This document shows, piece after piece, positions 49,268-62,602 of a DNA stretch of 64,000 nt. This stretch comes from Idiomarina aquatica (GTDB lineage Bacteria > Pseudomonadota > Gammaproteobacteria > Enterobacterales > Alteromonadaceae), in the NCBI RefSeq assembly GCF_004362895.1, contig NZ_SNXI01000006.1, positions 1 to 64,000 on the forward strand. Reading direction: 5' to 3'. How positions within the stretch are numbered: position 1 is the first letter of the stretch; each line of letters starts with the position of its first letter. Made by a program: the position numbers and the translations under genes. The notes below the pieces were generated by a model that did not search any database, was not told the origin of the DNA, and saw only the letters and a program-made list of their open reading frames with translations.

Positions 49268-51367
49268 TTAAAACTTATATTCTGCCGTGAAGCCGACACG
49301 GCGTGGTTCGCCATACTGACGATAGGTTTCGGTAACATACTCATCACGGGGGTCATTACCAAAATAGAATCCGCGAATATCAGTTTGTTCGTCGGTTAGA
49401 TTGCGGCCCCAAAGCTTTAACTGCCAATTGCTCCAATAGTAACTGAGCTGTGCGTGCCACTGCACTGATGACTGCGCTCGTTGGTCGTGAGAGTTAGAAA
49501 AATAAAAGCTGTCCTTGGCATCAGCCTGAACTGACCAGGCCCAATTATCCCAAAGCGATCCTTGCAAACCGATATTTGCGGTATAGTTTGGCGCATGTGC
49601 CTGTTCTCGTCCTGAGATATCCGTGCCGTCTTCTCTGACAAAGCCATCAATACGTGTTTTTAACCAGCCAACATTGGCGAAGATTTCCAGCTCCGGCATT
49701 AGCTGATAATTAACCTCAGCTTCGAGACCGTAATTTTTACCGCTGGCTGCATTTTCTAAGAAACCGACAAACGACTGATCGCGATTAATCCAGCTTTTTA
49801 ATTGCACGTCATCGCGCCAGTTATAAAAACCACTTACACGCCCGGACATGCCGTCACCACTAGACCACTTAAATCCGCTCTCCAGGTTCCATAAGTGTTC
49901 GGGAGCAAATGTCGAGCGCTGTAAAAGATAGTTTTCGATTGATTCAAGCTGCTGATCCTTTGCCCGCCCGAGGGCTTCACCATTAACCCCACCAGCTTTA
50001 TAGCCGCGGGCTATGGTGGTGTACCAGTAGCTGTTGGTTGCTAATTGATAACGCAAACTTAAGTTACCACCCACCATCGTATCCGCGGGCCGCTCAACAA
50101 CATTATTACTGTCATTGTAGTCGGTCTCGTAACGCTCTAAACGCAAACCACTCAGTAAGCTCCAGCGCTTAGCTAACTGCTGAATGAGTTCACCGTAAAC
50201 GGCGTAATGACGGCGTTGCTGATCACTGTTAAAAATCGTTGCTATGCCGAGATCCCAATTAAAATAATCACGGCTAAGTTGTTGGTCTTTTTGATAGTGA
50301 TAAATACCTAACGTCCACTTGGTAGGTAAACCCAATAGGTCGCTGGACTGTTTAGAGGTCAACCGTACGTCCAGCGTTAGGTCATCACGTTGTCTGGTGT
50401 AGGCATCAAAAGAGGAATACTCCCATCCCGGCGCTATACCGACATAGGTCCAGTCTTCGTCAAAACTGTATAAGCTGTCTGCAGTTAATCCACTGACTGC
50501 TATCTCCAGTTGAGCCGAGTCAAAACCATGATACATTGCGCCAAGTCGCAATGCCGTTGAACGCAAATCGTCCTTACCTGGCTCATCTGAAAGGGTTTCG
50601 CGATTATTCTCCAGACTAAACGCATCATAACCATTATCGGTATCAATATGATGCAGCTGGGTTTGCAGCGACCAAAGCTCATTAATTTGGCTATCAACGC
50701 CTAGCCGGACAGCGAGCTCGTCTCGCTGTTCAGTATCATCGCGGTTCAGATAAACATTGTTGGTAAAGCCATCCTGATAAAATTGCTGAACCGAGAGCCG
50801 CGCATTACCCAGAACGCCTAAATTACCGCCTATAGCCAGCCCTATTCTACGTTCGTCATAATTGGCCAGCCCGAGGGCAAGCTTGCCACTCAATAGCTCT
50901 GTCGGCTGCTCGCTTTGCATCACCACCATACCAGCCAGAGAGTTGACTCCAAAGCGACCACTTTGCGGCCCTCTGAACACCTCAACCTGACCAATATCAA
51001 ATAAACTGGCAGCGCCGCCTAGCCCTGAATAATCAATACCATCGATGATAAGCCCTACCGACGGATTAACATTGTCAACAAACTGAGAACGCTCACCAAT
51101 TCCACGTATTTGAATAAATCGCGCTGTTGATGTCCCGCCCGAGAAATTAATGTTCCCGACCGTATTCAGCACCTCTTGCAGATGTTGGGCACTGAGTTTT
51201 TGAATTACCTCAGAGTCAATAATAGCAATACTCTGAGGGGTTTGATTAAGGGTTTGTTGCTGAAAGTCGGCGCTAACTTCGATTGTTTCGAGTGGTTCAG
51301 GGCTTTGTGCATGCGTCAGTGTTGATAGTGAAACCGCGCCTGCAAGAATAGCAAAACGTTTAAACAT
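49268..51367 (-). CDS. TonB-dependent receptor, predicted thiamine uptake
   Basis: 699 residues: signal peptide (1-20), plug domain (about 30-150, with SAQHLQEVLNTVGN and GVNSLAGMV), and a beta barrel ending in the aromatic-terminal EYKF. The family usually imports siderophores, vitamin B12 or sugars. The upstream TPP riboswitch points to thiamine or its phosphates. There is no TonB gene in the window. A translational riboswitch leader controls its start. Confidence 0.85.
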   Translation of the reverse strand: MFKRFAILAGAVSLSTLTHAQSPEPLETIEVSADFQQQTLNQTPQSIAIIDSEVIQKLSAQHLQEVLNTVGNINFSGGTSTARFIQIRGIGERSQFVDNVNPSVGLIIDGIDYSGLGGAASLFDIGQVEVFRGPQSGRFGVNSLAGMVVMQSEQPTELLSGKLALGLANYDERRIGLAIGGNLGVLGNARLSVQQFYQDGFTNNVYLNRDDTEQRDELAVRLGVDSQINELWSLQTQLHHIDTDNGYDAFSLENNRETLSDEPGKDDLRSTALRLGAMYHGFDSAQLEIAVSGLTADSLYSFDEDWTYVGIAPGWEYSSFDAYTRQRDDLTLDVRLTSKQSSDLLGLPTKWTLGIYHYQKDQQLSRDYFNWDLGIATIFNSDQQRRHYAVYGELIQQLAKRWSLLSGLRLERYETDYNDSNNVVERPADTMVGGNLSLRYQLATNSYWYTTIARGYKAGGVNGEALGRAKDQQLESIENYLLQRSTFAPEHLWNLESGFKWSSGDGMSGRVSGFYNWRDDVQLKSWINRDQSFVGFLENAASGKNYGLEAEVNYQLMPELEIFANVGWLKTRIDGFVREDGTDISGREQAHAPNYTANIGLQGSLWDNWAWSVQADAKDSFYFSNSHDQRAQSSVQWHAQLSYYWSNWQLKLWGRNLTDEQTDIRGFYFGNDPRDEYVTETYRQYGEPRRVGFTAEYKF

Positions 51368-51406
51368 GGATCATTTCCTATAATTAATGCGAAGAAACGA
51401 TCCGGT
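51368..51406 (-). promoter_or_regulatory. Riboswitch expression platform (start-site sequestering hairpin)
   Basis: On the RNA, bases 51403-51394 (GGATCGTTTC) can pair with 51377-51368 (GAAATGATCC), ten pairs with one G-U, next to the AUG at 51367 and overlapping part of the AGGA ribosome site. Bases 51406-51399 (ACCGGATC) can instead pair with GATCCGGT at 51465-51458 within the aptamer. The two pairings exclude each other, so thiamine pyrophosphate should favour the sequestering hairpin and turn translation off. Inferred by eye, no folding energy was calculated. Confidence 0.7.
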
Positions 51407-51437
51407 AAGGCTTTATTGGATAGGTTTTTTTATTTTT

Positions 51438-51521
51438 ACCATCCCTACGCCAGTATTAACCGGATCAGGTACAAAGGGTTCGCAAAAATGCATCTCAGCC
51501 CGGTAGGGCACCCCTTGGTAT
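51438..51521 (-). promoter_or_regulatory. TPP riboswitch (THI element) aptamer
   Basis: Reading the minus strand the conserved blocks are all present: GGGGTGCCC, GGGCTGAGATG, AACCC, ACCTGATCCGGTTAATACTGG and GTAGGGA, with TACC/GGTA as closing stem. These are the thiamine pyrophosphate-binding regions. It lies about 70 bases before the TonB receptor start and should control the four-gene operon. Confidence 0.95.
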
Positions 51522-51545
51522 TGCCGCGTTAGTGTAACGCAGCGT

Positions 51546-52247
51546 TTATATAAATGCTAACGCATCACCGTGCAATTGCGACATCGATAGGCCACGCGCG
51601 ATAAAATCGTCACGAATGACTCGCACCATTTCAAAACGGCCTGCCATGTAAATCTGGCAGTCACTTAAGTTATCACGCTCCGCCATTACCGCGTGATGCA
51701 CAAGCCCAACAGCATAGCTCCAATCTGCAGAAGCTTCTTCTATAACCGGGCGATAATTGAATAGCGGATGTTGCTCGGCTAACTGCTCAAGCTGCTGGTG
51801 CAAATATAAATCGCTCGCCTGACGTGCTCCCCAGTAAAGATACACAGGCTGTTGTAAGCCATCAGCAAGTAATTTCTGCAGTATCGAATAGGTATAGGAG
51901 AATCCTGTCCCACCCGCTATTAAAACAATAGGCTGCTGCTGGGGTAACTTTACAAACGCATCGCCTGCAGGCGCGTCGATAATAAGTTGCTGCTGTTGCT
52001 TAATTTGCGTTAGTACCTCGCCCGCATAACTGTTATCAGGTGTCGCACCAACGTGCAGTAACCATTGGTTATGTTCAGCAGGGTCTGACGCTATGCTAAA
52101 CGGGCGCTTGTCCCGTTCGCCCATAACAACCTGTAAGTACTGGCCCGCTTTAAAGTCAACAGGTTTCGGCAATTCTATACTCACTTCCCAGACATAATCA
52201 GCCAGTTGACGGGTTATAGCCGCCTTGCAAGTCAGCTGTTCTGACAT
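51546..52247 (-). CDS. fre: NAD(P)H-flavin reductase
   Basis: 233 residues like E. coli Fre: flavin-binding RPFSIAS, and nicotinamide-binding GGTGFSYTYSIL. It makes free reduced flavin, which helps reduce ferric iron and reactivate other enzymes, and can supply UbiD partner UbiX indirectly. It follows the ubiD stop with no intervening base, as part of the rho-ubiD-fre order. Confidence 0.95.
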   Translation of the reverse strand: MSEQLTCKAAITRQLADYVWEVSIELPKPVDFKAGQYLQVVMGERDKRPFSIASDPAEHNQWLLHVGATPDNSYAGEVLTQIKQQQQLIIDAPAGDAFVKLPQQQPIVLIAGGTGFSYTYSILQKLLADGLQQPVYLYWGARQASDLYLHQQLEQLAEQHPLFNYRPVIEEASADWSYAVGLVHHAVMAERDNLSDCQIYMAGRFEMVRVIRDDFIARGLSMSQLHGDALAFI

Positions 52248-53720
52248 TTACTTCTCCAGAATATTGAGTTGTTCCCAGAGCATATCAACGCGCTGTTTAA
52301 CGTCTTCACTCATGGTAATAGGTTCGCCCCATTCGCGGTCTGTTTCGCCCTGCCATTTGTTCGTTGCATCCATCCCCATTTTCGAGCCCAACCCCGAAAC
52401 CGGCGACGCAAAATCCAAATAATCGATGGGCGTATTTTCTACCATAGTAGTGTCCCGCGCTGGGTCCATTCGTGTTGTCATCGCCCAGATCACGTCCTTC
52501 CAGTCACGTGCATTGACATCATCGTCACAGACAATGACAAACTTGGTATACATAAATTGGCGTAAAAAAGACCACACACCCATCATCACCCGCTTGGCAT
52601 GACCCGGATATTGCTTTTTCATCGTCACCACAGCCAACCGGTATGAACACCCCTCTGGTGGCAAATAGAAATCAACGATTTCAGGGAATTGCTTTTGCAA
52701 TAGCGGAATAAAAACTTCGTTAAGCGCAACACCCAATACGGCCGGTTCATCCGGCGGACGCCCGGTATATGTGCTGTGATAAATCGGTTGTTTACGGTGG
52801 GTAATGTGGGTCACCGTAAACACAGGGAATTCATCGACTTCGTTGTAATAACCGGTATGGTCACCATAAGGCCCTTCCGGTGCTGTTTCGCCTGGCTCGA
52901 TATACCCTTCAAGAATCATCTCGGCATGCGCCGGTACTTGCAGGTCATTACTCACACTTTGCGTGACATGAGTTTTGCCGTCGCGCAATAGTCCGGCAAA
53001 GGCATATTCAGACAAACTATCGGGTACCGGCGTAACCGCTCCCAAAATAGTGGCAGGGTCAGCTCCCAACGCAACTGATACCGGGAATCGCTCACCCGGA
53101 TGTTGCTGGCACCATTCTTGAAAGTCCAATGCCCCACCGCGATGCGACAACCAACGCATAATGAGCTTGTTAGGTCCGAGTAGCTGCTGCCGATAAATGC
53201 CCAGATTCTGGCGCTCTTTATGCGGTCCCCGGGTTATGGTTAATCCCCAGGTAATTAACGGAGCGGCATCACCTGGCCAGCAATGTTGGATAGGTAATTT
53301 AGTCAGGTCAACGTCGTCACCACTTAACACAACCTCCTGACAGGGGGCTTTTTTAACCTGTTTAGGCGACATACTCAGCACTTTCTTGTATGTCGGTAAC
53401 AAGCTCAGTGCGTCTTTAAAACCTTTTGGCGGCTCCGGCTCCTTCAAAAAAGCCAGTAATTTACCGACATCCCGTAACGCTGTAACTGAATCCTGACCCA
53501 TTCCCATTGCTACGCGCTCGGGCGTACCAAACAAGTTGGCCAGTACCGGAATAGAGTGACCTTTCACGTTTTCGAATAACAATGCAGGACCGCCCGCCTT
53601 TAACGTACGGTCTGCAATTTCGGTCATTTCCAGATAGGGGTCAATCTCGGTACTAATGCGCTTAAGTTCGCCACGCTGTTCTAACTGCGCAATAAAATCC
53701 CGAAGGTCTTGATATTTCAT
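52248..53720 (-). CDS. ubiD: 3-octaprenyl-4-hydroxybenzoate decarboxylase
   Basis: Ubiquinone biosynthesis decarboxylase using prenylated FMN. 490 residues, with family segments [28 protein letters not shown] and [15 protein letters not shown]. The conserved Glu within PEGPYGD, part of the prFMN site, is present. The stop is directly followed by fre. It begins one base after the rho stop. Confidence 0.96.
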   Translation of the reverse strand: MKYQDLRDFIAQLEQRGELKRISTEIDPYLEMTEIADRTLKAGGPALLFENVKGHSIPVLANLFGTPERVAMGMGQDSVTALRDVGKLLAFLKEPEPPKGFKDALSLLPTYKKVLSMSPKQVKKAPCQEVVLSGDDVDLTKLPIQHCWPGDAAPLITWGLTITRGPHKERQNLGIYRQQLLGPNKLIMRWLSHRGGALDFQEWCQQHPGERFPVSVALGADPATILGAVTPVPDSLSEYAFAGLLRDGKTHVTQSVSNDLQVPAHAEMILEGYIEPGETAPEGPYGDHTGYYNEVDEFPVFTVTHITHRKQPIYHSTYTGRPPDEPAVLGVALNEVFIPLLQKQFPEIVDFYLPPEGCSYRLAVVTMKKQYPGHAKRVMMGVWSFLRQFMYTKFVIVCDDDVNARDWKDVIWAMTTRMDPARDTTMVENTPIDYLDFASPVSGLGSKMGMDATNKWQGETDREWGEPITMSEDVKQRVDMLWEQLNILEK

Positions 53721-54989
53721 TTAGCTATTACGCTGACGCTTCATTGACTCGAAGAACTCGTCGTTGGTTTTAGTCATCTGCAGACGGTCAATCAGGAATT
53801 CCATCGCTTCAACTTCGCCCATCGGGTGCATAATCTTCCGTAGGATCCACATTTTCTGCAGTTCGTCCTGCGTTGTTAACAATTCTTCACGACGCGTACC
53901 TGAACGATTGAAGTCGATAGCCGGGAACACACGGCGTTCGGCAATCTTACGGTTAAGGTGTAACTCCATGTTACCGGTACCCTTAAACTCTTCGTAGATA
54001 ACTTCATCCATTTTCGAGCCGGTATCAATAAGTGCGGTTGCGATAATTGTTAAACTACCGCCTTCTTCGACATTACGGGCAGCACCGAAAAAGCGCTTAG
54101 GTTTATGCAGTGCATTGGCATCAACACCACCGGTCAAAACCTTACCTGAACTTGGGATAACAGTGTTATAAGCGCGTGCCAGACGAGTAATCGAATCCAG
54201 CAAAATAACGACGTCTTTTTTGTGTTCTACCAGCCGCTTAGCTTTTTCGATTACCATTTCCGCTACTTGCACGTGTCGGTTAGCCGGCTCATCAAACGTT
54301 GAAGCAACCACTTCGCCTTTTACCAGGCGGTGCATCTCGGTCACCTCTTCCGGGCGTTCATCGATCAGCAATACGATAAGCTCAGCTTCCGGATGGTTGG
54401 CAGCAATTGATGTTGCAACGTTCTGGAGCAATAAGGTTTTACCGGCTTTAGGCGGCGCCACGATTAGACCACGCTGACCTTTACCAATCGGTGCCGATAA
54501 ATCCAACACTCGCGCCGTAATATCTTCGGTACTGCCATTGCCGCGTTCCAGACGAAAACGCTCGTCTGCGTGCAGTGGAGTTAAGTTTTCAAAAAGGATT
54601 TTATTACGGGAGTTTTCAGGCTTGTCGAAGTTAACTTCTCTAATTTTTAGCAACGCGAAATAACGTTCGCTATCCTTCGGCGGGCGTATCTTGCCGCCAA
54701 TGGTGTCGCCCGTTCGTAAATTGAAACGTCGGATTTGACTCGGCGATACATAAATGTCGTCGGGGCCGGCTAAATAAGATGAGTCCGCTGAACGCAAGAA
54801 GCCAAAGCCATCCTGCAGGATTTCCAGCACGCCACCGCCATAAATATCCTCACCGCTTTTAGCGTGTGCTTTAAGGATTGCGAAAATAATATCTTGCTTA
54901 CGCAGGCGAGCCATATTTTCAAGGCCCATGCTGTCTGCAAGTTCAACAAGTTCGTTTACGGGTTTATTTTTAAGTTCTGTCAGATTCAT
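53721..54989 (-). CDS. rho: Transcription termination factor Rho
   Basis: 422 residues, almost identical in motif layout to E. coli Rho: N-terminal RNA-binding cold-shock-like domain (GFGFLRS), Walker A PPKAGKT (about 179-185), Walker [10 protein letters not shown] and the Q/R-loops. A hexameric helicase ending transcription. The start is fixed by the MNLTELKN N-terminus. No Shine-Dalgarno is visible: CCCTCCT, complementary in sense to one, sits right before the ATG. A structured leader of about 264 bases precedes it. Confidence 0.98.
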   Translation of the reverse strand: MNLTELKNKPVNELVELADSMGLENMARLRKQDIIFAILKAHAKSGEDIYGGGVLEILQDGFGFLRSADSSYLAGPDDIYVSPSQIRRFNLRTGDTIGGKIRPPKDSERYFALLKIREVNFDKPENSRNKILFENLTPLHADERFRLERGNGSTEDITARVLDLSAPIGKGQRGLIVAPPKAGKTLLLQNVATSIAANHPEAELIVLLIDERPEEVTEMHRLVKGEVVASTFDEPANRHVQVAEMVIEKAKRLVEHKKDVVILLDSITRLARAYNTVIPSSGKVLTGGVDANALHKPKRFFGAARNVEEGGSLTIIATALIDTGSKMDEVIYEEFKGTGNMELHLNRKIAERRVFPAIDFNRSGTRREELLTTQDELQKMWILRKIMHPMGEVEAMEFLIDRLQMTKTNDEFFESMKRQRNS

Positions 54990-55253
54990 AGGAGGGTTTT
55001 CGAGTTATCGATTAATGGTTAAGTCTTTGGGACTCTCTGTGTAAAGTATTCTGTATAAAGTATTCTGTGTAAGGTTTAATACTTTTGCTTCACTATTGAT
55101 TTGGCCTGAATTCCGCGAGGTGCGGTGCCAACAACTGCAAGATTCGTTCAGATTTATTCCAGCGTTTCGGTGGTCAATGACGCCTGGATGTTCAGTTAAT
55201 GAGCAAAAACTATCATCAAATTGCTGATTCGTCCAGTTTTCACGACAATAAAC
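54990..55253 (-). promoter_or_regulatory. rho leader region with tandem repeat and alternative hairpins
   Basis: No gene is seen here. On the + strand TAAAGTATTCTGTR is repeated twice in tandem (55042-55069). AATACTTT at 55078-55085 can pair with either AAAGTATT copy (55057-55064 or 55043-55050), giving mutually exclusive 8-base stems. In E. coli the rho leader mediates Rho-dependent autoregulation; a similar role is inferred. One short ATG-initiated frame of six codons is present, not a convincing leader peptide. Confidence 0.5.
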
Positions 55254-55282
55254 AAAAAAACGGCGCTGATGCGCCGCTTTTT
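55254..55282 (-). terminator. Terminator after trxA
   Basis: Stem CGGCGC/GCGCCG with a 4-base loop, flanked by A and T runs, directly after the trxA stop on the minus strand. It separates trxA from rho. Confidence 0.88.
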
Positions 55283-55289
55283 TAATCAA

Positions 55290-55616
55290 TTAAATGTGCT
55301 GGTCTAAAAATTCGGTAAGTTGCGCGCGTGATAATGCGCCCACTTTGGTTGCGACTACTTCGCCATTCTTAAACAGCAGTAATGTCGGAATACCACGGAT
55401 ACCATACTTCGGAGGAGTCTGGTCGTTGTGGTCAACGTTCAGCTTACCAATAACGAGTTTACCCTCGTAATCACCGGCGATATCATCAAGAATCGGTGCT
55501 ACCATTTTACATGGCCCACACCACTCTGCCCAGAAATCAACCAGGACAGGCTTATCGGATTTAATGACATCTTCTTCAAAACTGTCATCACTTAGCTGAA
55601 CAATTACATCACTCAT
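55290..55616 (-). CDS. trxA: Thioredoxin 1
   Basis: 108 residues with the WCGPC active site (Cys33/Cys36) and the cis-proline segment GIPTLLLF. It reduces protein disulfides and serves ribonucleotide reductase. Divergent from rhlB, as in E. coli, and the terminator after it gives a monocistronic unit. Confidence 0.97.
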   Translation of the reverse strand: MSDVIVQLSDDSFEEDVIKSDKPVLVDFWAEWCGPCKMVAPILDDIAGDYEGKLVIGKLNVDHNDQTPPKYGIRGIPTLLLFKNGEVVATKVGALSRAQLTEFLDQHI

Positions 55617-55709
55617 GGTACTCTCCGCTACGTTCTTCGCGTGGAAATATTTTAAAATACTATTATTTATGTTTTTGAATGCAAGCGCAAACTGATATGC
55701 TTATAACTT

Positions 55710-56987
55710 ATGACTAAAACACATCTTACAGAAACACGTTTTGCCGAACTTGGGCTCAATCCTCAAGTCGAGCAAGCAATTACTCATGCTGGATTCGAGC
55801 ATTGTACTCCTATTCAGGCGTTAAGTCTTCCCGTCGCCTTAGCTGGTCAGGATGTTGCCGGACAAGCCCAAACGGGCACGGGTAAAACCTTGGCATTTCT
55901 GCTCGCGACTTTCAACCGCTTGATGAACAAGCCCGCGGCGCCCGAACGCAAAGGGCCACGCGCCTTAATCATGGCGCCAACGCGCGAGCTTGCAATTCAG
56001 ATTGCCAATGATGCTGAGCCACTGACTAAAAACTGCGGCCTCAACATGGCAGTTATATACGGCGGTGAGGGCTATGAGGTTCAAAAACAACAGCTGGCTA
56101 ACCAACCTGACATCTTAGTTGGTACTACAGGTCGATTAATCGACTTTTATAAGCAAGGCTTATACGCGCTGGATAATATCGAAGTGGTCGTGTTAGACGA
56201 AGCCGACCGCATGTTCGACTTAGGTTTCATTGATGATATCCGCTATCTGTTGCGTAAAATGCCGCCGCCGGCAGAGCGCCTTAATTTGTTATTTTCAGCA
56301 ACGCTGTCCTACCGTGTTCAGGAACTCGCCTACGAACACATGAATGCACCGGCAAAAGTTGAAGTTGAGCCAGAGCAAAAGACTGGTGTGCGTATCAGCG
56401 AAGAATTATTTTATCCGTCTAAACCCGATAAAATGCCGTTGCTGCTGACCTTAATTGAAGAAGACTGGCCCGACAAAGCCATCGTTTTTGCAAACACCAA
56501 GCACACATGCGATAAGATTTATAATTGGCTGGCAGTCAATGACCATCGTGTTGGGCTGCTCACCGGCGATGTGCCGCAAAAGAAACGGTTAAAAATTCTT
56601 GAGGATTTTGCCCAGGGTCAACTCGACTTTCTGGTTGCGACCGACGTTGCTGCACGAGGCTTACACATTCCTGCCGTTAGTCACGTCTATAATTTTGACC
56701 TGCCTGACGACTGCGAGGACTATGTACACCGTATTGGCCGTACCGGTCGAGCCGGAGCAAGTGGTGCAGCAATAAGCCTGGCATGCGAAGAATATGTTTA
56801 TAACCTACCTGCAATTGAAGACTACATCGGGCACCCAATTCCGGTTACCAACTATGACGAGACGGCTTTACTGTCTGACCTAAAACGTCCACGGCCAAGC
56901 AATCGTCGACGCCGCCATAACAGCGGTGGTAATCGCGGCGGTAATCGCTCCCGACAACGAAAACCTGGCGGCCAACGTAAGAGCTAA
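55710..56987 (+). CDS. rhlB: DEAD-box RNA helicase RhlB
   Basis: 425 residues with [27 protein letters not shown] and HRIGRTGR, and the Q motif. RhlB unwinds RNA for the RNase E degradosome. The C-terminal 40 residues are basic (Arg, Gly, Asn repeats), a nucleic-acid-binding tail. Divergent from trxA. The stop is one base before the next gene's start. Confidence 0.94.
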   Translation: MTKTHLTETRFAELGLNPQVEQAITHAGFEHCTPIQALSLPVALAGQDVAGQAQTGTGKTLAFLLATFNRLMNKPAAPERKGPRALIMAPTRELAIQIANDAEPLTKNCGLNMAVIYGGEGYEVQKQQLANQPDILVGTTGRLIDFYKQGLYALDNIEVVVLDEADRMFDLGFIDDIRYLLRKMPPPAERLNLLFSATLSYRVQELAYEHMNAPAKVEVEPEQKTGVRISEELFYPSKPDKMPLLLTLIEEDWPDKAIVFANTKHTCDKIYNWLAVNDHRVGLLTGDVPQKKRLKILEDFAQGQLDFLVATDVAARGLHIPAVSHVYNFDLPDDCEDYVHRIGRTGRAGASGAAISLACEEYVYNLPAIEDYIGHPIPVTNYDETALLSDLKRPRPSNRRRRHNSGGNRGGNRSRQRKPGGQRKS

Positions 56988-56988
56988 C

Positions 56989-57915
56989 ATGAGCGCCAGT
57001 TTCAAACGCCTCGCAGCAATAGATATGGGCTCAAATAGCTTTCACCTGCTGCTTGCCGAGGTTTCTATGCGGGGTTTTTTCCCAAAGCCCCGCATTATTG
57101 CCCGATATAAGCACAAAGTTCGACTCGCAGATGGCTTCAATAAATCGCTGGAATTAGATGCAGCGGCCATCGCCCGCGCGAAGGACTGTTTAAAAGGGTT
57201 TTCCGACCAGTTAGCGCGCTTCAAACCGGACGCACTCAAGGTTGTTGCAACAGCGGCTTTACGTAAAGCAACAAATCAACATGCCGTCTTACCAGAGTTA
57301 GAAGCGGTACTTAATTATCCCATCGAGGTCATATCCGGCGAGCGTGAAGCGGCTTTGATTTTTTCTGGTGTTTGTGCGGCTTCAGAACAAAAAGGCCCGA
57401 TGTTAGTCATTGATATCGGCGGTGCCAGTACCGAGGTTATCGCCGGTGAACCACTTAAGGCAAAAGTCCTCAACAGCCTAGATATGGGCTGTGTCGTATT
57501 TCAAAATAACTATTTTGATCAACAGACAATAACGCGACAGCGCTTTAACGATGCTATACAGCAAAGTCGTTCTCAAATTAGCGGTCTTAAACAACAATAT
57601 CAGCAGGTTGGCTGGCAACATGTTTTAGGTGCTTCAGGCACATTTCGGGCAGTGGCGGAAATCGCCTTAGCGGAAAATCATGCCCAATTAACGACCGATT
57701 GGTTGGCTGTACTGATAGAACGATGTGTTGCCGCAGGCCACGTACAAAAACTAGACTTTGCCGGCCTTCGCGATGACCGCCGCGCAATTTTGTGCGGCGG
57801 TTTGGCTATCTTAATGGGAATACTAACCGAATTACAAATAAGCCATTTTGGAGTCACCAACGGTGCTCTTCGCGAGGGCCTCCTGGCCGAGCTTGTGGCC
57901 ACCGAAACAGCCTAG
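56989..57915 (+). CDS. gppA: Short Ppx/GppA family phosphatase
   Basis: 308 residues from the ATG at 56989 one base after the rhlB stop. Ribonuclease H-like ASKHA fold: AAIDMGSNSFHLLLAE near the N-terminus, and VIDIGGASTEV. It lacks the C-terminal HD domain of E. coli GppA (494 residues), matching the short single-module type. It would hydrolyse polyphosphate or pppGpp; which one is not decidable by eye. The rhlB-gppA order is as in E. coli. Confidence 0.88.
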   Translation: MSASFKRLAAIDMGSNSFHLLLAEVSMRGFFPKPRIIARYKHKVRLADGFNKSLELDAAAIARAKDCLKGFSDQLARFKPDALKVVATAALRKATNQHAVLPELEAVLNYPIEVISGEREAALIFSGVCAASEQKGPMLVIDIGGASTEVIAGEPLKAKVLNSLDMGCVVFQNNYFDQQTITRQRFNDAIQQSRSQISGLKQQYQQVGWQHVLGASGTFRAVAEIALAENHAQLTTDWLAVLIERCVAAGHVQKLDFAGLRDDRRAILCGGLAILMGILTELQISHFGVTNGALREGLLAELVATETA

Positions 57916-57920
57916 TTTAA

Positions 57921-60720
<2,800 letters not shown>

Positions 60721-60724
<4 letters not shown>

Positions 60725-61512
60725 CCGCTTGCCTCCGACAACGCAAACAGGCGACACGCATTATCAGTAGTTAATTTAGCTACTTCTTCCTGCTTTAAGT
60801 TTAAGTGCTGAGCCAGCGCACAGCCAACTTCCGGCAGCCATTGTGGTTCGTTAAGTTTAGGTCGGGGACGTAACGTACGAGGCAACAAGAAGGGCGCATC
60901 AGTTTCAATCAATAACTGATCTTGGGGCAGCAGTGGTAATGCCGCTACTAGCGCCTGGTTGCGGCGATCATCACACAACCAACCTGTTATTCCAAACCAG
61001 TGTCCTCTTGCTTTGTAGGCTTTAGCATCCTCCGGCCCCCCGGTAAAACAGTGAGAGATACATTCAGTCGATGCTGAGCACAATTTATCAAGCAATTGGA
61101 TCTGCTTTTCACGCGCATCGCGCTCATGCAGGTACAAAGGTAAGCCAAGCCGATTAGCCAGCTGAATTTGTTCGCTAAACACCTTAATCTGTTGTTCTGG
61201 CGGCGAATAATTTCGGTTAAAGTCCAGGCCGCACTCACCAATAGCGACTACTGCAGGATGTTTTGCAAGTTCCGTCAAACGCTCAAGGTAGTTTGCACTG
61301 ACCCCGGCTGCGTCATGAGGATGCACACCTACAGTAGTTACCAGCTGCTCAGGGTGTCGTTCGCATAGTGTAATGGCTGCCTGCGCTTCGCTTTCGTTAG
61401 TCGCGATAATAAGTTGCCGCGTTACACCTGCCGCCCGGGCACGCTCCATCACGCCGTCTAAATTGGTTAGCAGGCGTGTATTGGTTAAGTTAACTCCAGC
61501 ATCAAACCACAT
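60721..61512 (-). CDS. tatD: TatD family DNase
   Basis: 263 residues of the metal-dependent TIM-barrel hydrolase family. Asp4/Asn8 region DAGVNLTN (the usual metal site begins HxH, here D-A-G), Glu in GECGLDFN, His in CFTG and the ETDAPFLL segment. Family members are 3'-5' DNases in repair; they are not part of the Tat translocon despite the name. The DGC gene's ATG overlaps its stop. Confidence 0.88.
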
Positions 61513-61521
61513 CAGTGTTTA

Positions 61522-62244
61522 TTATTCTTGTTCCTTTTTGGGTTGATACCACCGTCCTATGACCAGCCCCAATTCAAATAATAGCCACATTGGAATCGCT
61601 AACAATGTTTGCGAAATAATATCAGGGGGAGTCAGCAACATGCCCAACGTGAATGCCCCAACAATAATGTACGGGCGCTTTTTACTGAGTGACTCCGGCG
61701 TACTCACCCCACTCCATATCAATAATACAATAGCGACTGGTGTTTCAAAGGCAATACCAAAAGCAATAAATATAGCTAAAACAAAATCAAGATAACGCGA
61801 AATATCGGTGGCTATAGCCACGTCAGCCGGGGCAACACTGGTAAAAAATCCCATCGCAAGCGGCAAAACGACAAAGTACGCGAACGCAATACCGGCGTAA
61901 AATAGCATGGTACTGCTCGCCAATAAGGGCACCACTAAGCGTTTTTCTGAACGATAAAGCCCAGGTGCAATAAAGGCCCAGATTTGCCAAAGCAAAAAGG
62001 GAATAGCGAGAGCAACCGCAATCACAAAAGTTAGCTTAAACGGCGTAAAGAAAGGCGCTGCCACGTCAGTGGCAATCATTTGTGTGCCGGCAGGCAGGTG
62101 TGCAATTAGCGGGTCAGCTAATAATCGGTACAGGTCATTGGCAAAATAAGCCAATGCGGCGAATACGATGACAATGACAACAATAGCCCGCAATAGCCGG
62201 TTTCGTAATTCCAGTAAATGATCTAGCAGTGGCGAATCGCTCAT
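61522..62244 (-). CDS. tatC: Twin-arginine translocase subunit TatC
   Basis: 240 residues with six membrane helices and the N-terminal [14 protein letters not shown], the TatC-specific start; the receptor core that binds twin-arginine signal peptides. The internal segment FALETPV-like [13 protein letters not shown] is kept. It overlaps tatB by 4 bases (ATGA). Confidence 0.96.
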   Translation of the reverse strand: MSDSPLLDHLLELRNRLLRAIVVIVIVFAALAYFANDLYRLLADPLIAHLPAGTQMIATDVAAPFFTPFKLTFVIAVALAIPFLLWQIWAFIAPGLYRSEKRLVVPLLASSTMLFYAGIAFAYFVVLPLAMGFFTSVAPADVAIATDISRYLDFVLAIFIAFGIAFETPVAIVLLIWSGVSTPESLSKKRPYIIVGAFTLGMLLTPPDIISQTLLAIPMWLLFELGLVIGRWYQPKKEQE

Positions 62245-62600
62245 ACATCCGAACCACGCTTACCGTCAGTTGAATCGTCAGAACAAGTAGACGCCTCATC
62301 GTCGGTGCGCTGATAAGGCCTTTGCACGCTATCTGCCGCGCTTTGTAACTCTACAATTGAGCGCTGTAACTCCGGGCTTAAATCGCTAAAATCGCTGGCC
62401 TCTGCCTTTTTGAGGTTTTCGTGCAACTCTTTAATGCGCAACTCGTGGTCAAGCTCATTTTGCATTCGCTGCCCATAGCTACGGATACCGGAAAGCGTTC
62501 GCTGAGCGCTGCGAAGCGCAGAGGGCAATCGTTCGGGGCCGAGCACCAATAGGCCGACTATCGCTATTAACAACAGTTCCCAGAAGCCGATATCAAACAT
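62241..62600 (-). CDS. tatB: Twin-arginine translocase subunit TatB
   Basis: 119 residues: an N-terminal helix starting [13 protein letters not shown], the LGPERLP hinge, an amphipathic helix and an acidic tail. With TatC it forms the receptor. Overlaps tatC by 4 bases and lies 2 bases after tatA. Confidence 0.95.
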   Translation of the reverse strand: MFDIGFWELLLIAIVGLLVLGPERLPSALRSAQRTLSGIRSYGQRMQNELDHELRIKELHENLKKAEASDFSDLSPELQRSIVELQSAADSVQRPYQRTDDEASTCSDDSTDGKRGSDV

Positions 62601-62602
62601 GG

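Noticed and set aside
55005-55289. A 94-codon minus-strand frame in the rho leader
   Set aside because: It runs through the trxA terminator and the tandem repeat, has no recognisable similarity, and its composition looks non-coding.
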